A stretch of 64,000 nucleotides of DNA from Myxococcota bacterium (GTDB lineage: Bacteria; Myxococcota; B64-G9): assembly GCA_022710975.1 (NCBI GenBank), contig JAKLGA010000008.1, forward strand, positions 1 to 64,000, in the 5' to 3' direction. The notes under the pieces are model-generated. The model worked only from the letters and a program-made list of their open reading frames with translations, made no database searches and had not been told where the DNA came from. Made by a program: the position numbers and the translations under genes. Positions 17,379-26,306 of the stretch are shown one piece after another (the first letter of the stretch is position 1; each line of letters begins with the position of its first letter).

Positions 17379-18566
17379 ATGACCAGAGAGGCTGTCATCG
17401 TCAGCGCGGTCCGGTCCGCCATCGCCCGCCGCGGGCGCGGCAACTTCCGCGAGACCCACCCGATCCACTACGGCGGGCTGGTGGTCAAGGAGGCCGTGGC
17501 CCGGGCCAAGGGCCTGGACCCCATGGACATCGACGATCTCATCATCGGCTGCGCCATGCCCGAGGGCGAGCTGGGCATGAACCTGGCCCGGCTGGTGGCC
17601 TTCGCCGCGGGCCTGCCCTACCAGTCCTCGGCCGTGACCGTGAACCGCTTCTGCGCCTCGGGCCTGCAGAGCATCAGCCAGGCGGCCGAGCGCATCATGC
17701 TGGGCGAGGCCGACGTGGTGGTGGCCGGCGGGGTCGAGGACATGACCCACGTGCCCATGGGCGGCAACAAGCCGGTGGCCTACCCGCAGCTGGTGGACAA
17801 GTGGGTCGAGGCCTACAGCCCCATGGGGCTGACCGCCGAGAACGTGGCCAGGCGGCACAACATCACCCGCGAGCGCCAGGACCAGTTCGCCCTGCGGAGC
17901 CACCAGCGGGCCCTCAAGGCCATCGACGAGGGGCGCTTCAAGAGCCAGATCCTGCCCATCGAGACCGAGGTGTTCTCGGCCGGCCCGGACGGCCGGCCCG
18001 TGGCCAAGAAGGTCGTCCTGGACACGGACGAGGGCCCGCGCCGGGAGACCACCCTGGAGGGCCTGGCCAAGCTGAAGCCGGCCTTCGACCCGACCGGCAC
18101 CGTGACCGCCGGCAACTCGTCCCAGATGAACGACGGCGCGGCGGCGGTGGTGGTGATGAGCGCCGAGAAGGCCAAGGCGCTGAAGCTCAAGCCGCTGGCC
18201 ATCTACCGCCACTACCAGGTGGCCGGGGTGCCGCCCGAGGTGATGGGCGAGGGTCCGGCCTTCGCCATCCCCAAGCTGCTGAAGCGCGCCGGGCTGAAGA
18301 CCTCCGACATCGACGTGTACGAGGTCAACGAGGCCTTCGCCTCCCAGGCCATCTACTGCTGCGAGGACGTGCTGCACCTGGACATGGACAAGGTGAACCC
18401 GAACGGCGGCGCCATCGCCCTGGGGCACCCGCTGGGCTGCACGGGCTCGTTCCTGACCAACAAGCTGCTGTACGAGCTCGAGCGCACCAACGGCCGCTAC
18501 GGCGTGGTCAGCATGTGCATCGGCGGCGGCATGGGCGCGGCCGGCCTGTTCGAGCGGGTGAAGTAG
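17379..18566 (+). CDS. Acetyl-CoA acyltransferase (3-ketoacyl-CoA thiolase)
   Basis: 395 residues, usual thiolase length; AAGAAGAGGAG precedes ATG 17379. Cleaves 3-ketoacyl-CoA with CoA to give acetyl-CoA, completing the cycle begun by the upstream enzyme. Catalytic residues are all present: nucleophile Cys92 (NRFCASGLQS), His350 (GHPLGCTGS) and Cys380 (CIGGGMGAA); NEAFA is at 317-321. The N-terminus EAVIVSAVRSAIARRGRG is typical. Likely forms a trifunctional complex with the hydratase/dehydrogenase, as in FadA or FadI systems. No acyl-CoA dehydrogenase gene is in the window. Confidence 0.95.
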   Translation: MTREAVIVSAVRSAIARRGRGNFRETHPIHYGGLVVKEAVARAKGLDPMDIDDLIIGCAMPEGELGMNLARLVAFAAGLPYQSSAVTVNRFCASGLQSISQAAERIMLGEADVVVAGGVEDMTHVPMGGNKPVAYPQLVDKWVEAYSPMGLTAENVARRHNITRERQDQFALRSHQRALKAIDEGRFKSQILPIETEVFSAGPDGRPVAKKVVLDTDEGPRRETTLEGLAKLKPAFDPTGTVTAGNSSQMNDGAAAVVVMSAEKAKALKLKPLAIYRHYQVAGVPPEVMGEGPAFAIPKLLKRAGLKTSDIDVYEVNEAFASQAIYCCEDVLHLDMDKVNPNGGAIALGHPLGCTGSFLTNKLLYELERTNGRYGVVSMCIGGGMGAAGLFERVK

Positions 18567-18633
18567 GCCCGCCCGCCCCCTCCCCGCCGCAGCGCGGTTG
18601 ATCCCTTCCCCAGCCCCTGGGATGATGCCCCCC

Positions 18634-20748
18634 ATGCCGCCGTTCGCCATCGCCATCTTCCTGGGTGCGCTGCTGCTGTTCCTGGTGCAGCCCATGCTGG
18701 GCAAGTTCATCCTGCCCTGGTTCGGCGGCACGCCCGCCACCTGGACCGCCTGCCTGCTGTTCTTCCAGCTCGTGCTGCTCGTGGCGTACGCCTACGCGCA
18801 CACCCTGCAGCGCGTGCGCTCGCTCGGGCGCCAGGTGGGGGTGCACCTGGCCCTGGCCGCCCTGGCCGGGGCGCAGCTCGCCTGGCAGGCGCTGGCCTGG
18901 CCGGCCCCGACCCTGCCCGGCGCGGGGCTCGCGCCGGCCGCGGGCGGCGCGCCCGCGCTGCACGTCCTGTGGCTGCTGACCGCGTCGGTGGGCCTGCCCT
19001 ACCTGGCGCTGGGCGCGACCAGCCCGCTGCTGCAGGCCTGGTTCCACCGGGCCGCGCCAGCGCGCTCGCCCTACCGGCTGTACGCGCTCTCCAACCTGGG
19101 CTCGCTGGCGGCCCTGGTGGCCTACCCCTTCCTGCTCGAGCCGGTCCTGGGGCTCAGGGCCCAGGGCTGGGCCTGGGCCGCGGGCTTCGGCCTGTACGCG
19201 CTGGCGGTGGTGGGCTGCGCCCTGGCGGCCCTGCGCGCGGCCCGGGCGCCCGCCGCGGCGGACGCCCCCGCGCCAGCCGCCCCCGCGCCGGCCCCGGCCG
19301 CCGAGCCCGCGCCAGGCCCCGGGCGGGTGCTGCTGTGGATCGGGCTGGCGGCCAGCGCCTCCCTGGTGCTGGCCGCGGCCACCAACCAGATGACCATGGA
19401 GGTCGCCTCCGGGCCGTTCCTGTGGGTGCTGCCGCTCGGGCTGTACCTGCTCACCTTCGTGCTGGCGTTCGCCGAGCCCAGCCGCTACCCGCGCCGCGCC
19501 CTGCTGCCCGTCCTGCCGGTGGTCCTGGGGCTGTGCGCCGCGGCGCTGTGGAAGGGCCCCTCGATCAGCATCGGCCTGCAGGTCGCGACCTGGTCGGCCT
19601 GCGTGTTCGTGTGCGCCCTGTGCTGCCACGGGGAGCTCCACCGCCTGCGCCCGGCGCCCCGGCACCTGACCGGCTTCTACCTGTCCCTGTCGCTCGGCGG
19701 CGCGCTGGGCGGCGCCTTCGCCAGCCTGGCGGCGCCGCTGCTGTTCTCCGGGCTGTTCGAGCTGCACCTGGGGCTGCTCGCCACCGCGGCCTGCGTGTGG
19801 CTGGCGCTGCTGGCCGATCGCGGCTCGGTCTTCCACGGCAGGAGCGGCGTCTTCGCGCGGGTGGGCGCGGCGCTGCTCACCCTGGCGCTGGCCGGCGTCC
19901 TGCTGGCGCACGCCTGGCGCTGGAGCGGCGAGGCGCAGGAGGCCAGCCGGGACTTCTACGGGCTGCTGCGGGTGCAGGAGTACGACGCCGACCAGCCCGC
20001 GCTGCACCGCAAGGATCTCTTCCACGGGCTGATCCGCCACGGCACGCAGCTCCAGTCCCCGGACAGGCGGCGCGAGCCCACCACCTACTACGGCCCCCGC
20101 AGCGGGGCCGGGCTGGCGCTCCAGTTCCACGCCAAACGCCTGCGCGGGGAGTCGCTGCGGGTGGGCCTGGTCGGGCTGGGGGTGGGCACCCTGGCCGCCT
20201 ACGGCCAGGCCGGGGACAGCTTCCGCTTCTACGAGCTCCAGCCCCGGGTGGCGGCGCTGGCCCAGGGCGCGGGCGGGCACTTCTCCTTCCTGCGCGACTG
20301 CCCGGCCGAGGTGAGCGTGGTGCTGGGGGACGCCCGGCTCGAGCTCGCGCGCGAGCTCGCCCAGGGGCGCCCCGGGCGCTTCGACGTGCTGCTGGTGGAC
20401 GCCTTCTCCTCGGACTCCATCCCGGTCCACCTGCTGACCGAGGAGGCGCTGCGCCTGTACGACGCCCACCTGGCGCCGGGCGGCATCCTGGGGCTGCACG
20501 TGACCAACCGCCACCTCGACCTCGATCCGGTCGTGCGGGCGGCGGCCAGGGAGCTGGGCTGGCCCGTGGCGCGCGTGGACGCCATCCGGGGCGAGGTCAC
20601 CAACTACTCGCGCTGGATGCTGCTCGGCCGCGAGCCGGCCCTGTTCGTCGGGCTGGACGCGGCCAGGCTGCTGTCCGTGGACGACGAGGCGCGCCGCGTG
20701 CGCCCCTGGACCGACGACTTCTCCAACCTGCTCGAGGTGCTCAAGTAG
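18634..20748 (+). CDS. Membrane-fused spermidine-synthase-like protein, copy 1
   Basis: 704 residues from ATG 18634, chosen because it aligns exactly with the start of the downstream paralogue (FxxxIFLGAxLxFxVQP). About ten membrane helices occupy residues 1-430, including a GALGGAF-type glycine-rich helix, then a Rossmann domain like spermidine synthase: GLVGLGVGTLAAYG (nucleotide-binding loop), FYELQPRV, VVLGDARLEL and VDAFSSDSIPVHLLTEEAL. The Asp pair needed for polyamine binding in true synthases is not obvious, so the substrate is uncertain; the family is often labelled fused MFS/spermidine synthase. Tandem copy at 20796. No decarboxylase for polyamine synthesis is nearby. Confidence 0.82.
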   Translation: MPPFAIAIFLGALLLFLVQPMLGKFILPWFGGTPATWTACLLFFQLVLLVAYAYAHTLQRVRSLGRQVGVHLALAALAGAQLAWQALAWPAPTLPGAGLAPAAGGAPALHVLWLLTASVGLPYLALGATSPLLQAWFHRAAPARSPYRLYALSNLGSLAALVAYPFLLEPVLGLRAQGWAWAAGFGLYALAVVGCALAALRAARAPAAADAPAPAAPAPAPAAEPAPGPGRVLLWIGLAASASLVLAAATNQMTMEVASGPFLWVLPLGLYLLTFVLAFAEPSRYPRRALLPVLPVVLGLCAAALWKGPSISIGLQVATWSACVFVCALCCHGELHRLRPAPRHLTGFYLSLSLGGALGGAFASLAAPLLFSGLFELHLGLLATAACVWLALLADRGSVFHGRSGVFARVGAALLTLALAGVLLAHAWRWSGEAQEASRDFYGLLRVQEYDADQPALHRKDLFHGLIRHGTQLQSPDRRREPTTYYGPRSGAGLALQFHAKRLRGESLRVGLVGLGVGTLAAYGQAGDSFRFYELQPRVAALAQGAGGHFSFLRDCPAEVSVVLGDARLELARELAQGRPGRFDVLLVDAFSSDSIPVHLLTEEALRLYDAHLAPGGILGLHVTNRHLDLDPVVRAAARELGWPVARVDAIRGEVTNYSRWMLLGREPALFVGLDAARLLSVDDEARRVRPWTDDFSNLLEVLK

Positions 20749-20759
20749 GCGTGGCGCGC

Positions 20760-20789
20760 TTGTCAGCGCCCTGGCGGGGGTGGTAAGCC
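20760..20789 (+). promoter_or_regulatory. Promoter of spermidine-synthase-like copy 2
   Basis: TTGTCA (20760-20765), 18-bp spacer, TAAGCC (20784-20789). The ATG follows 6 bp later, so the mRNA would be leaderless. It lies just after copy 1, so copy 2 may be transcribed on its own. Confidence 0.45.
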
Positions 20790-20795
20790 TCGCGC

Positions 20796-22922
20796 ATGCT
20801 GCGCTTCGGCGTGACCATCTTCCTGGGCGCCTTCCTGGTCTTCCAGGTCCAGCCCATCGTGGCCAAGTTCATCCTGCCCTGGTTCGGCGGGACGCCCGGC
20901 GTGTGGACCACCTGCATGCTGTTCTTCCAGGTGCTGCTGCTCGCGGGCTACGCCTGGGCGCACCTGCTGGTGAGCCGCCTGCGCCCGCGCGGCCAGGTCG
21001 GGCTCCACCTCGGGCTGGTCGCGCTGGCGCTCGGCCTGCTCGTGGTCCAGGCGCTGACCGGGCCGGGCCCGATCCTGCCGCCCGCGGTGCTGAAGCCCGA
21101 CGGGGCCGAGGCCCCCGTGCCGCTCATCCTGGCGCTGCTCGCGCTCGCCACCGGCCTGCCCTACCTGACGCTGGCGGCCAACAGCCCGCTCATGCAGGCC
21201 TGGTTCCACGCCAGCGCGCCCGAGCGCTCGCCCTACCGCCTGTTCGTGCTGTCGAACATCGGCTCCGGGCTGGCGCTGCTGTCCTACCCCTTCCTGGTGG
21301 AGCCGTTCCTGCCGCTGCCGGTGCAGGGGCTGGCCTGGGCCGGGCTGTTCAGCCTGTTCGCGCTCGGGGCCACGGCCTGCGGCGCGCGCGTGTGGGGCCG
21401 GGCGCCGGCCCTGGCCGACCACGGCCCCCGGCAAGCGGCCGAGCAGGGCGCTCCCCCGCGGCCCGGCCTGGGCCGGCACCTGCTGTGGATGGCCATGACG
21501 GCCTGCGCCTCGGCCATGCTGGTCGCCAGCACCAACCAGATCTGCCAGGAGGTGGCGGTCATCCCCTTCCTGTGGATCGCGCCGCTCGCGCTCTACCTGC
21601 TGTCCTTCGTGCTGACCTTCGACTCCGAGCGCTGGTACTCGCGCAGGGTGTTCGGCCCGGGGCTGATCGCCTCCTCGGGCCTGCTCCTGTGGGCGCTGTT
21701 CGAGGGGCCCACCGCCGGCGTGCTGGTGCAGATCGGCATCTTCTGCCTGGCCATGTTCACCGTGTGCATGATCTGCCACGGCGAGCTGGTGCGGCTGAAG
21801 CCCCACCCGCGCCACCTGACCTCGTTCTACCTGATGGTGTCCCTGGGCGGGGCGGCGGGCGGGCTGTTCGTCGGGCTGCTGGCGCCGCTCGTGTTCGTCG
21901 GCTTCTGGGAGCTGCACGTGTGCGTGTTCGTCGGCGCGGTGCTGCTGTGGCTGCTCCAGGCCGCCGAGCCGGGCTCCTGGTTGCGGCGCGGGCGGGCGCC
22001 GCGGCTGCGCCGGGCCCTGGCCTGCCTGGGGGTGGTGGTGCTCGGGGCGGGGCTGGTCCTGCACACCCAGTGGGCCCAGCGCAAGGCGGTCTGGACCTCG
22101 CGCTCCTTCTACGGGCTGCTGTGGGTCGAGTCCGTGCACCCCGAGGACCCGGCCCGCGCGCGCCTGGACCTCGTGCACGGGCAGATCCGGCACGGCTCCC
22201 AGTTCACCGCCCCGCGCGACCGCGCCATCCCCACGGCCTACTACGGCCGGGACACGGGCGTGGGCCTGGCCCTCACCCAGCACCCCCGGCGCGCGGATCC
22301 GCTCACCGGCGGGGCGCTGGAGGTCGGCGTGGTCGGCCTGGGGGTGGGCACGCTGGCGGCCTACGGCCTGCCCGGCGACCGGCTGCGCTTCTACGAGATC
22401 AACCCGCACGTGCTCGCGCTGGCGCGCGGCCAGGGCGGCTTCTTCAGCTACCTGGCGGACTGCCCGGCCGAGGTCGAGCTGGTGCTGGGCGACGCCCGGC
22501 TGCAGCTCGAGGCCGAGCTGGCCCGCGGCGAGCCGCAGCAGTTCGACGTGCTGGTGGTGGACGCCTTCTCCTCCGACTCCATCCCCGCGCACCTGCTGAC
22601 CGTGGAGGCCTTCGACGTGTACCTGCGGCACCTGAAGCCGGACGGGGTGCTGGCCTTCCACGTGAGCAACAACCACCTGAACCTGGTGGTGGCGGTGGCG
22701 CGCCTGGCCGACCACTTCCTGCTGCCCGCGGCCCTGGTGACCAACCCGGGCGACGGCCGCTACAGCCTGGAGTCCGACTGGGTGCTGGTGACCCAGGACG
22801 AGTGCCTGCTCGCGCTGCCCGAGCTGCAGCGGGAGCTCATGCGGCCGGACCAGGCCCGCACGCGCTACCCCGTGAGCCTGTGGACCGACACCTTCAGCAA
22901 CCTGGCCGAGGTGCTCGAGTAG
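20796..22922 (+). CDS. Membrane-fused spermidine-synthase-like protein, copy 2
   Basis: 708 residues from ATG 20796. Same architecture as copy 1, 47 bp upstream: about ten membrane helices (opening IFLGAFLVFQVQPIVAKF), then the aminopropyltransferase-like domain with GVVGLGVGTLAAYG, FYEINPHV, VLGDARLQLE and VDAFSSDSIPAHLLTVEAF. Conservation between copies is strong through both halves, including CHGELxRLxPxPRHLTxFYL in the membrane part and TDxFSNLxEVL at the C-terminus, showing an old tandem duplication under selection. Both should sit in the inner membrane with the catalytic domain on one face. Stop codons of this gene and the converging Tim44-like gene are 2 bp apart. Reaction unknown. Confidence 0.82.
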   Translation: MLRFGVTIFLGAFLVFQVQPIVAKFILPWFGGTPGVWTTCMLFFQVLLLAGYAWAHLLVSRLRPRGQVGLHLGLVALALGLLVVQALTGPGPILPPAVLKPDGAEAPVPLILALLALATGLPYLTLAANSPLMQAWFHASAPERSPYRLFVLSNIGSGLALLSYPFLVEPFLPLPVQGLAWAGLFSLFALGATACGARVWGRAPALADHGPRQAAEQGAPPRPGLGRHLLWMAMTACASAMLVASTNQICQEVAVIPFLWIAPLALYLLSFVLTFDSERWYSRRVFGPGLIASSGLLLWALFEGPTAGVLVQIGIFCLAMFTVCMICHGELVRLKPHPRHLTSFYLMVSLGGAAGGLFVGLLAPLVFVGFWELHVCVFVGAVLLWLLQAAEPGSWLRRGRAPRLRRALACLGVVVLGAGLVLHTQWAQRKAVWTSRSFYGLLWVESVHPEDPARARLDLVHGQIRHGSQFTAPRDRAIPTAYYGRDTGVGLALTQHPRRADPLTGGALEVGVVGLGVGTLAAYGLPGDRLRFYEINPHVLALARGQGGFFSYLADCPAEVELVLGDARLQLEAELARGEPQQFDVLVVDAFSSDSIPAHLLTVEAFDVYLRHLKPDGVLAFHVSNNHLNLVVAVARLADHFLLPAALVTNPGDGRYSLESDWVLVTQDECLLALPELQRELMRPDQARTRYPVSLWTDTFSNLAEVLE

Positions 22923-22924
22923 GC

Positions 22925-24457
22925 TCAGCCGCCGTAGGCCTCGTCCTGCTCGATGAGCGCCAGCGTCCAGTCGAACTGGCCCGCGCTCAGGTTGGCGTCG
23001 CAGTGCTCGCAGCGCCCGTGCATGCCCACCTGGATGGGCGCGCCGCAGCTCGGGCAGGAGCGCGTGCCACCGTCCTCGCCCTCGCGCGGGGTGAAGCCGG
23101 CCCGGCGCATGAAGGTCCAGTACTCGCTGAAGGTCCGGGGCGGATCCTTGCGGCCGGCCACCACCCGGCCGGAGGCGTCCAGCGTGTAGTCGCGCATGCG
23201 GGCCTGGATGCGCAGCGTCGCCAGCTCGAAGAAGGCGTCCCGCTCGAGCTTCACCAGGGTGAGCTCCTGCACCTCGACGTCCTCGAGCAGGTTCCGCAGG
23301 CCGCGGGCCTTGTAGCGATCCATCCAGAACAGGTGCGCCTGGAACAGGCGGTCGGTCTCGAAGCCCCGCGCCTGCTCCCAGGTGCCCGCGCTCCAGGCGG
23401 CCTGCAGCGTCAGGAAGATCTCGCGGGCGCGCGTGGTGAGCCGGGTGAGGCTCTCCCCGGGGTAGCGCAGCAGGAAGGCCTTCTGCTGGAGGTCGAGATC
23501 CGGGGCGAACACCGTGGGCAGGCGGGTGCCCACCTCCTCGCCGCCCGCGGGCAGGGGCGCCTCCTCGCGGCGCATGCGCAGGAGCTCCTCGACGTCGGCC
23601 AGCTCCCAGTGGAACAGGCCCGGCTCGGCCGCCCGGCCACAGTACGCGCACAGGTTCTCGGCGTCCAGCTTGACCGGGCTGCCGCAGCCCGGGCAGCCCA
23701 GCGTGCGCAGCTCGTCCGGCGCCTTGGACAGCACCCCCGCCCGGCGGCGGAAGGCGAGCCGGGTGCGGCTGTAGTAGGTCTGGGTGCGCTCCTGGCTGCG
23801 CTCGGTGTAGTTGGACTCCAGCTCGCAGGACAGCTGCCAGAAGTCGCCCACCCGCCCGACGCCGTCCAGCCGGATCGCGCCCACCACCACGGCCTCGACC
23901 CCGAGCCCGCCCGGGCCCACCTGCCGCCCCACCCGGGCCAGGCGCTCGAGCAGCTCCTCCGCCAGGTAGGGCCGCAGCCCCTCGGCCTCCGGCGCACCGC
24001 GGGCCTCCTGGAAGCGGGTGTAGATCATGTGCGCGAAGTCCAGGAACAGCAGCTCGGAGAAGTTGGGGTCGTCCGCCAGCAGCGGCTCGAGCTGGGTCTT
24101 GAGGATCGCGCGCCGCCTGGCCAGCGCGCCGGCCCGCGCGCGCATGAGCAGCGCGCCCTGCGACGGGGTTGGCCCGCCCTTCCTCCGCCCGCGCATCAGG
24201 TACCAGCCCACGCCCGCGGCCCCGAGCAGCGGCACGCCCACGTAGGGGTGGCGCACGGCCAGGTACAGCAGCCAGGCGAACAGCTCCCCCGCCCCGTCTC
24301 CGCCCCCGCCCCCGTCCCCGCCCCAGTCCCCGCCCCCGTCCCCGCCGCCGAACGAGTCGCCGCCGCCCACGCGGGCCAGGGCGGGCACGGACAGGAGCAG
24401 CCCGAGCGCCAGGCACAGCGCCGCGAGCCGGCGGGCGAGGTGACCGAGCGTCCTCAT
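22925..24457 (-). CDS. Tim44-like membrane protein with embedded zinc ribbons
   Basis: 510 residues from ATG 24457, overlapping the TPM gene stop by 4 bases. Signal-peptide-like helix (1-28), then a Gly/Asp repeat (GGGDSFGGGDGGGDW) and a membrane helix (about 62-85) followed by RGRRKGG. The soluble part contains a Tim44/MRPL45-type fold in two halves (SELLFLDFAHMIYTRFQEA, then YPGESLTRLTTRAREIFLTLQAAW and LFQAHLFWMDRYKARGLRN) with one zinc ribbon between them (CPGC/CAYC) and another at the C-terminus (CPSC/CEHC). Bacterial Tim44-like proteins occur near TPM-domain proteins and may bind lipids or membrane proteins; activity unknown. Second gene of a TPM-Tim44 pair. Confidence 0.75.
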   Translation of the reverse strand: MRTLGHLARRLAALCLALGLLLSVPALARVGGGDSFGGGDGGGDWGGDGGGGGDGAGELFAWLLYLAVRHPYVGVPLLGAAGVGWYLMRGRRKGGPTPSQGALLMRARAGALARRRAILKTQLEPLLADDPNFSELLFLDFAHMIYTRFQEARGAPEAEGLRPYLAEELLERLARVGRQVGPGGLGVEAVVVGAIRLDGVGRVGDFWQLSCELESNYTERSQERTQTYYSRTRLAFRRRAGVLSKAPDELRTLGCPGCGSPVKLDAENLCAYCGRAAEPGLFHWELADVEELLRMRREEAPLPAGGEEVGTRLPTVFAPDLDLQQKAFLLRYPGESLTRLTTRAREIFLTLQAAWSAGTWEQARGFETDRLFQAHLFWMDRYKARGLRNLLEDVEVQELTLVKLERDAFFELATLRIQARMRDYTLDASGRVVAGRKDPPRTFSEYWTFMRRAGFTPREGEDGGTRSCPSCGAPIQVGMHGRCEHCDANLSAGQFDWTLALIEQDEAYGG

Positions 24458-25074
24458 CCGATCACCACCGGGCGGTTGGGCAGCTCGTCCCGGTCGTCGG
24501 CCTGGCGCGGCAGGTGCTCCGCCAGCAGGCGCCCGAGCGGCTCGAGCCCCCGCCCCAGGCCCGCGGGGTAGTCGCGGAACACGGCCGGCTGCTGGAGCGC
24601 ACGGCGCGCCTCGGCCCAGGCCGCGCGCGGCACCTGCCGATCGACCCCCACGTCCCACAGGAGCTCCACCCGCCGCTCGAGCCAGGCCACCACCACCAGC
24701 ACCCCGGTGCGCTCCCGCGTCAGGCCCGCCCCGCGCGCCGTCCACTGTTCCCGCGCCGCGCGCGCCACCGCCGCCTCGCGCCGCCGCGGGCCGGTCAGCA
24801 GCCGGCGCGACCAGCCCGCCCGGCCGAGCAGCCAGCCCAGGCCGAAGGCCAGCGCGGTGTCGAGCAGCAGCCACTCCGCCCGGAAGCTCCAGGGCAGGAA
24901 GATCAGCGCGGCCAGGGCAGCGAGCGCAACGAGCGCCCCGGCCTTCCAGGGGGCGTCCGGGTAGGCCTCGGCCCGGCGGGCGAGCACCAGCACCACCTCG
25001 GCCGAGGTCCGCCCCTCGACCTCGGCCACCACCTTCTCGAGGGTCTCGAGCGCGCGGGGGTCGTCTTGCGCCAT
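24454..25074 (-). CDS. TPM-domain membrane protein
   Basis: 206 residues from ATG 25074. N-terminus ALETLEKVVAEVEGRTSAEVVLVLA and the later block TRERTGVLVVVAWLERRVELLWDVGVD match the TPM (TLP18.3/Psb32/MOLO-1) fold, here split by two membrane helices (about 45-60 and 68-85). TPM proteins are membrane-associated and some have acid phosphatase activity or assist photosystem or protein repair; role in this organism unknown. Overlaps the Tim44-like gene (ATGA), the usual companion, and lies 8 bp after the VWA lipoprotein gene, so these three form one minus-strand operon. Confidence 0.75.
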   Translation of the reverse strand: MAQDDPRALETLEKVVAEVEGRTSAEVVLVLARRAEAYPDAPWKAGALVALAALAALIFLPWSFRAEWLLLDTALAFGLGWLLGRAGWSRRLLTGPRRREAAVARAAREQWTARGAGLTRERTGVLVVVAWLERRVELLWDVGVDRQVPRAAWAEARRALQQPAVFRDYPAGLGRGLEPLGRLLAEHLPRQADDRDELPNRPVVIG

Positions 25075-25082
25075 GGGCCGGC

Positions 25083-26168
25083 TCAGTCGGGTGGACGGCA
25101 ACCCATCAGCACGTCGACCTTGCCCACCGTGCCCCCGCGCAGCTGCTCGCAGTAGGCGCCGGTGAACTCGATGGTGTTGTTCGCGGCGTTGTAGGTCCAG
25201 TTGCCGTCCCGCGGCACGGCCACCCCGTCGAAGAACACGAACAGGTAGTTCGGGTACTCGGGCACCTGGTTCAGCGCCAGGTTGCAGCCGATCACCTGGC
25301 CGCCGATCTGGGTCAGCACCGCGTTGAGCTGGTCCAGGCTGTTGGCCTGGAAGTACTTGACCGCGCCGGCCTGGGGCCAGCCGCCGGCCTCGGCCATGTC
25401 GTTGAGCAGATCCGGGTTGGTGTCGTTCAGGTTCGAGCCCAGGCCGATGACGAAGGTGTCGAAGCCGTGCCCGCGCAGCGAGGTGACCGCGTCCAGCGCG
25501 AGCTGGTTGTCCTGGTCGTTGGGCCGGCTGCCGTCTCCGTTCGGGCAGGTCGGCATGCCGTCGGTGATCAGCACCACGAACGAGCGGTGCATGGCGTCGG
25601 CCAGCCCCACCAGGTAGTCGTCGGCCACCTCCAGGCTGGTCCCGGTGGGGGTGCCGCCGTTGGCGTTCAGCCAGTCCAGGCGATTCTGGATGGTGCCGAC
25701 CGTGTCGTCGCCGATCTGCACGCTGACCCGCCCCGGTTCGCACTCGCTGTCGTTGGGGTAGGCCATCCAGCCGAAGCGGATCTGGCCGTCGCCCTGGGTG
25801 AGCAGGGCGTTCACCGCGTCCTTGAGATCGTCCATCTTGGAGCGGTTCGAGCCGGCCGAGGTCAGGTCGTCCATGCTGCCGCTCTTGTCCACCACCAGCA
25901 GCATGTTGGGCGGCACCGAGGAGGCCTCCAGCGCGAAGGTGCCGCAGATGGGGAAGCCGTCGCTCATCTGCCCGTCGCCGCCCGAGCCGTCCCCGCCCTG
26001 GTTGTCGCCGCCGCTGTTGCCGTCCTGGCCGTCGGCGTGGGTGGTGCCATCAGGGTCATCCCCGCCGTCGCCGTGGCCGTTCGAGTCGCTGTCGCAGGCC
26101 GCCGCCCCCAGCCACAGGGCCAGCGACAACAGCGCGAGCAACCAGGGCAATGCGTGCGTTCTGCGCAT
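25083..26168 (-). CDS. VWA-domain lipoprotein
   Basis: 361 residues from ATG 26168, with GAGGAG 9 bases before. Signal peptide with lipobox GAAAC (Cys25), then a 45-residue Gly/Asp/Asn-rich spacer, then a von Willebrand A domain: MIDAS motif DKSGS, the Thr in GTPTGTS and LITDGMP with a second Asp. A C-terminal domain of about 100 residues follows with two or three Cys pairs (e.g. VIGCNLALNQVPEYPNY). VWA lipoproteins of this kind sit on the outer surface and bind metal-dependent protein partners. Preceded by a strong hairpin in its leader (26188-26219). Confidence 0.85.
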   Translation of the reverse strand: MRRTHALPWLLALLSLALWLGAAACDSDSNGHGDGGDDPDGTTHADGQDGNSGGDNQGGDGSGGDGQMSDGFPICGTFALEASSVPPNMLLVVDKSGSMDDLTSAGSNRSKMDDLKDAVNALLTQGDGQIRFGWMAYPNDSECEPGRVSVQIGDDTVGTIQNRLDWLNANGGTPTGTSLEVADDYLVGLADAMHRSFVVLITDGMPTCPNGDGSRPNDQDNQLALDAVTSLRGHGFDTFVIGLGSNLNDTNPDLLNDMAEAGGWPQAGAVKYFQANSLDQLNAVLTQIGGQVIGCNLALNQVPEYPNYLFVFFDGVAVPRDGNWTYNAANNTIEFTGAYCEQLRGGTVGKVDVLMGCRPPD

Positions 26169-26187
26169 GGCTTCCGCTCCTCGTCGT

Positions 26188-26219
26188 GGGGGTAGCAGAC
26201 CTGAGCAGATGCTACCCCC
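26188..26219. repeat. 10-bp inverted repeat upstream of the VWA gene
   Basis: GGGGGTAGCA (26188-26197) and TGCTACCCCC (26210-26219) make a perfect 10-bp stem with a 12-nt loop, about 20 bp before the VWA start codon and 87 bp after the stop of the gene at 26307-27338. It could be a terminator for the upstream gene, without a T-run, or a leader hairpin that controls VWA translation. Confidence 0.5.
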
Positions 26220-26306
26220 CCCCGGCGCGGATCGTCAAGGCGCGGCGGGTCGGGGCTTCAGGCCCGCGCAAGGTGGTGCGTGGCCCGGCAGCGGCCTGGG
26301 GACCGC

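Noticed and set aside
14838-18740. 1300-codon minus-strand frame opposite the beta-oxidation operon
   Set aside because: It is antisense to two clearly recognisable enzymes and is rich in His/Leu/Val/Ala/Gly repeats typical of the complement of G/C-ending codons. No domain is seen.
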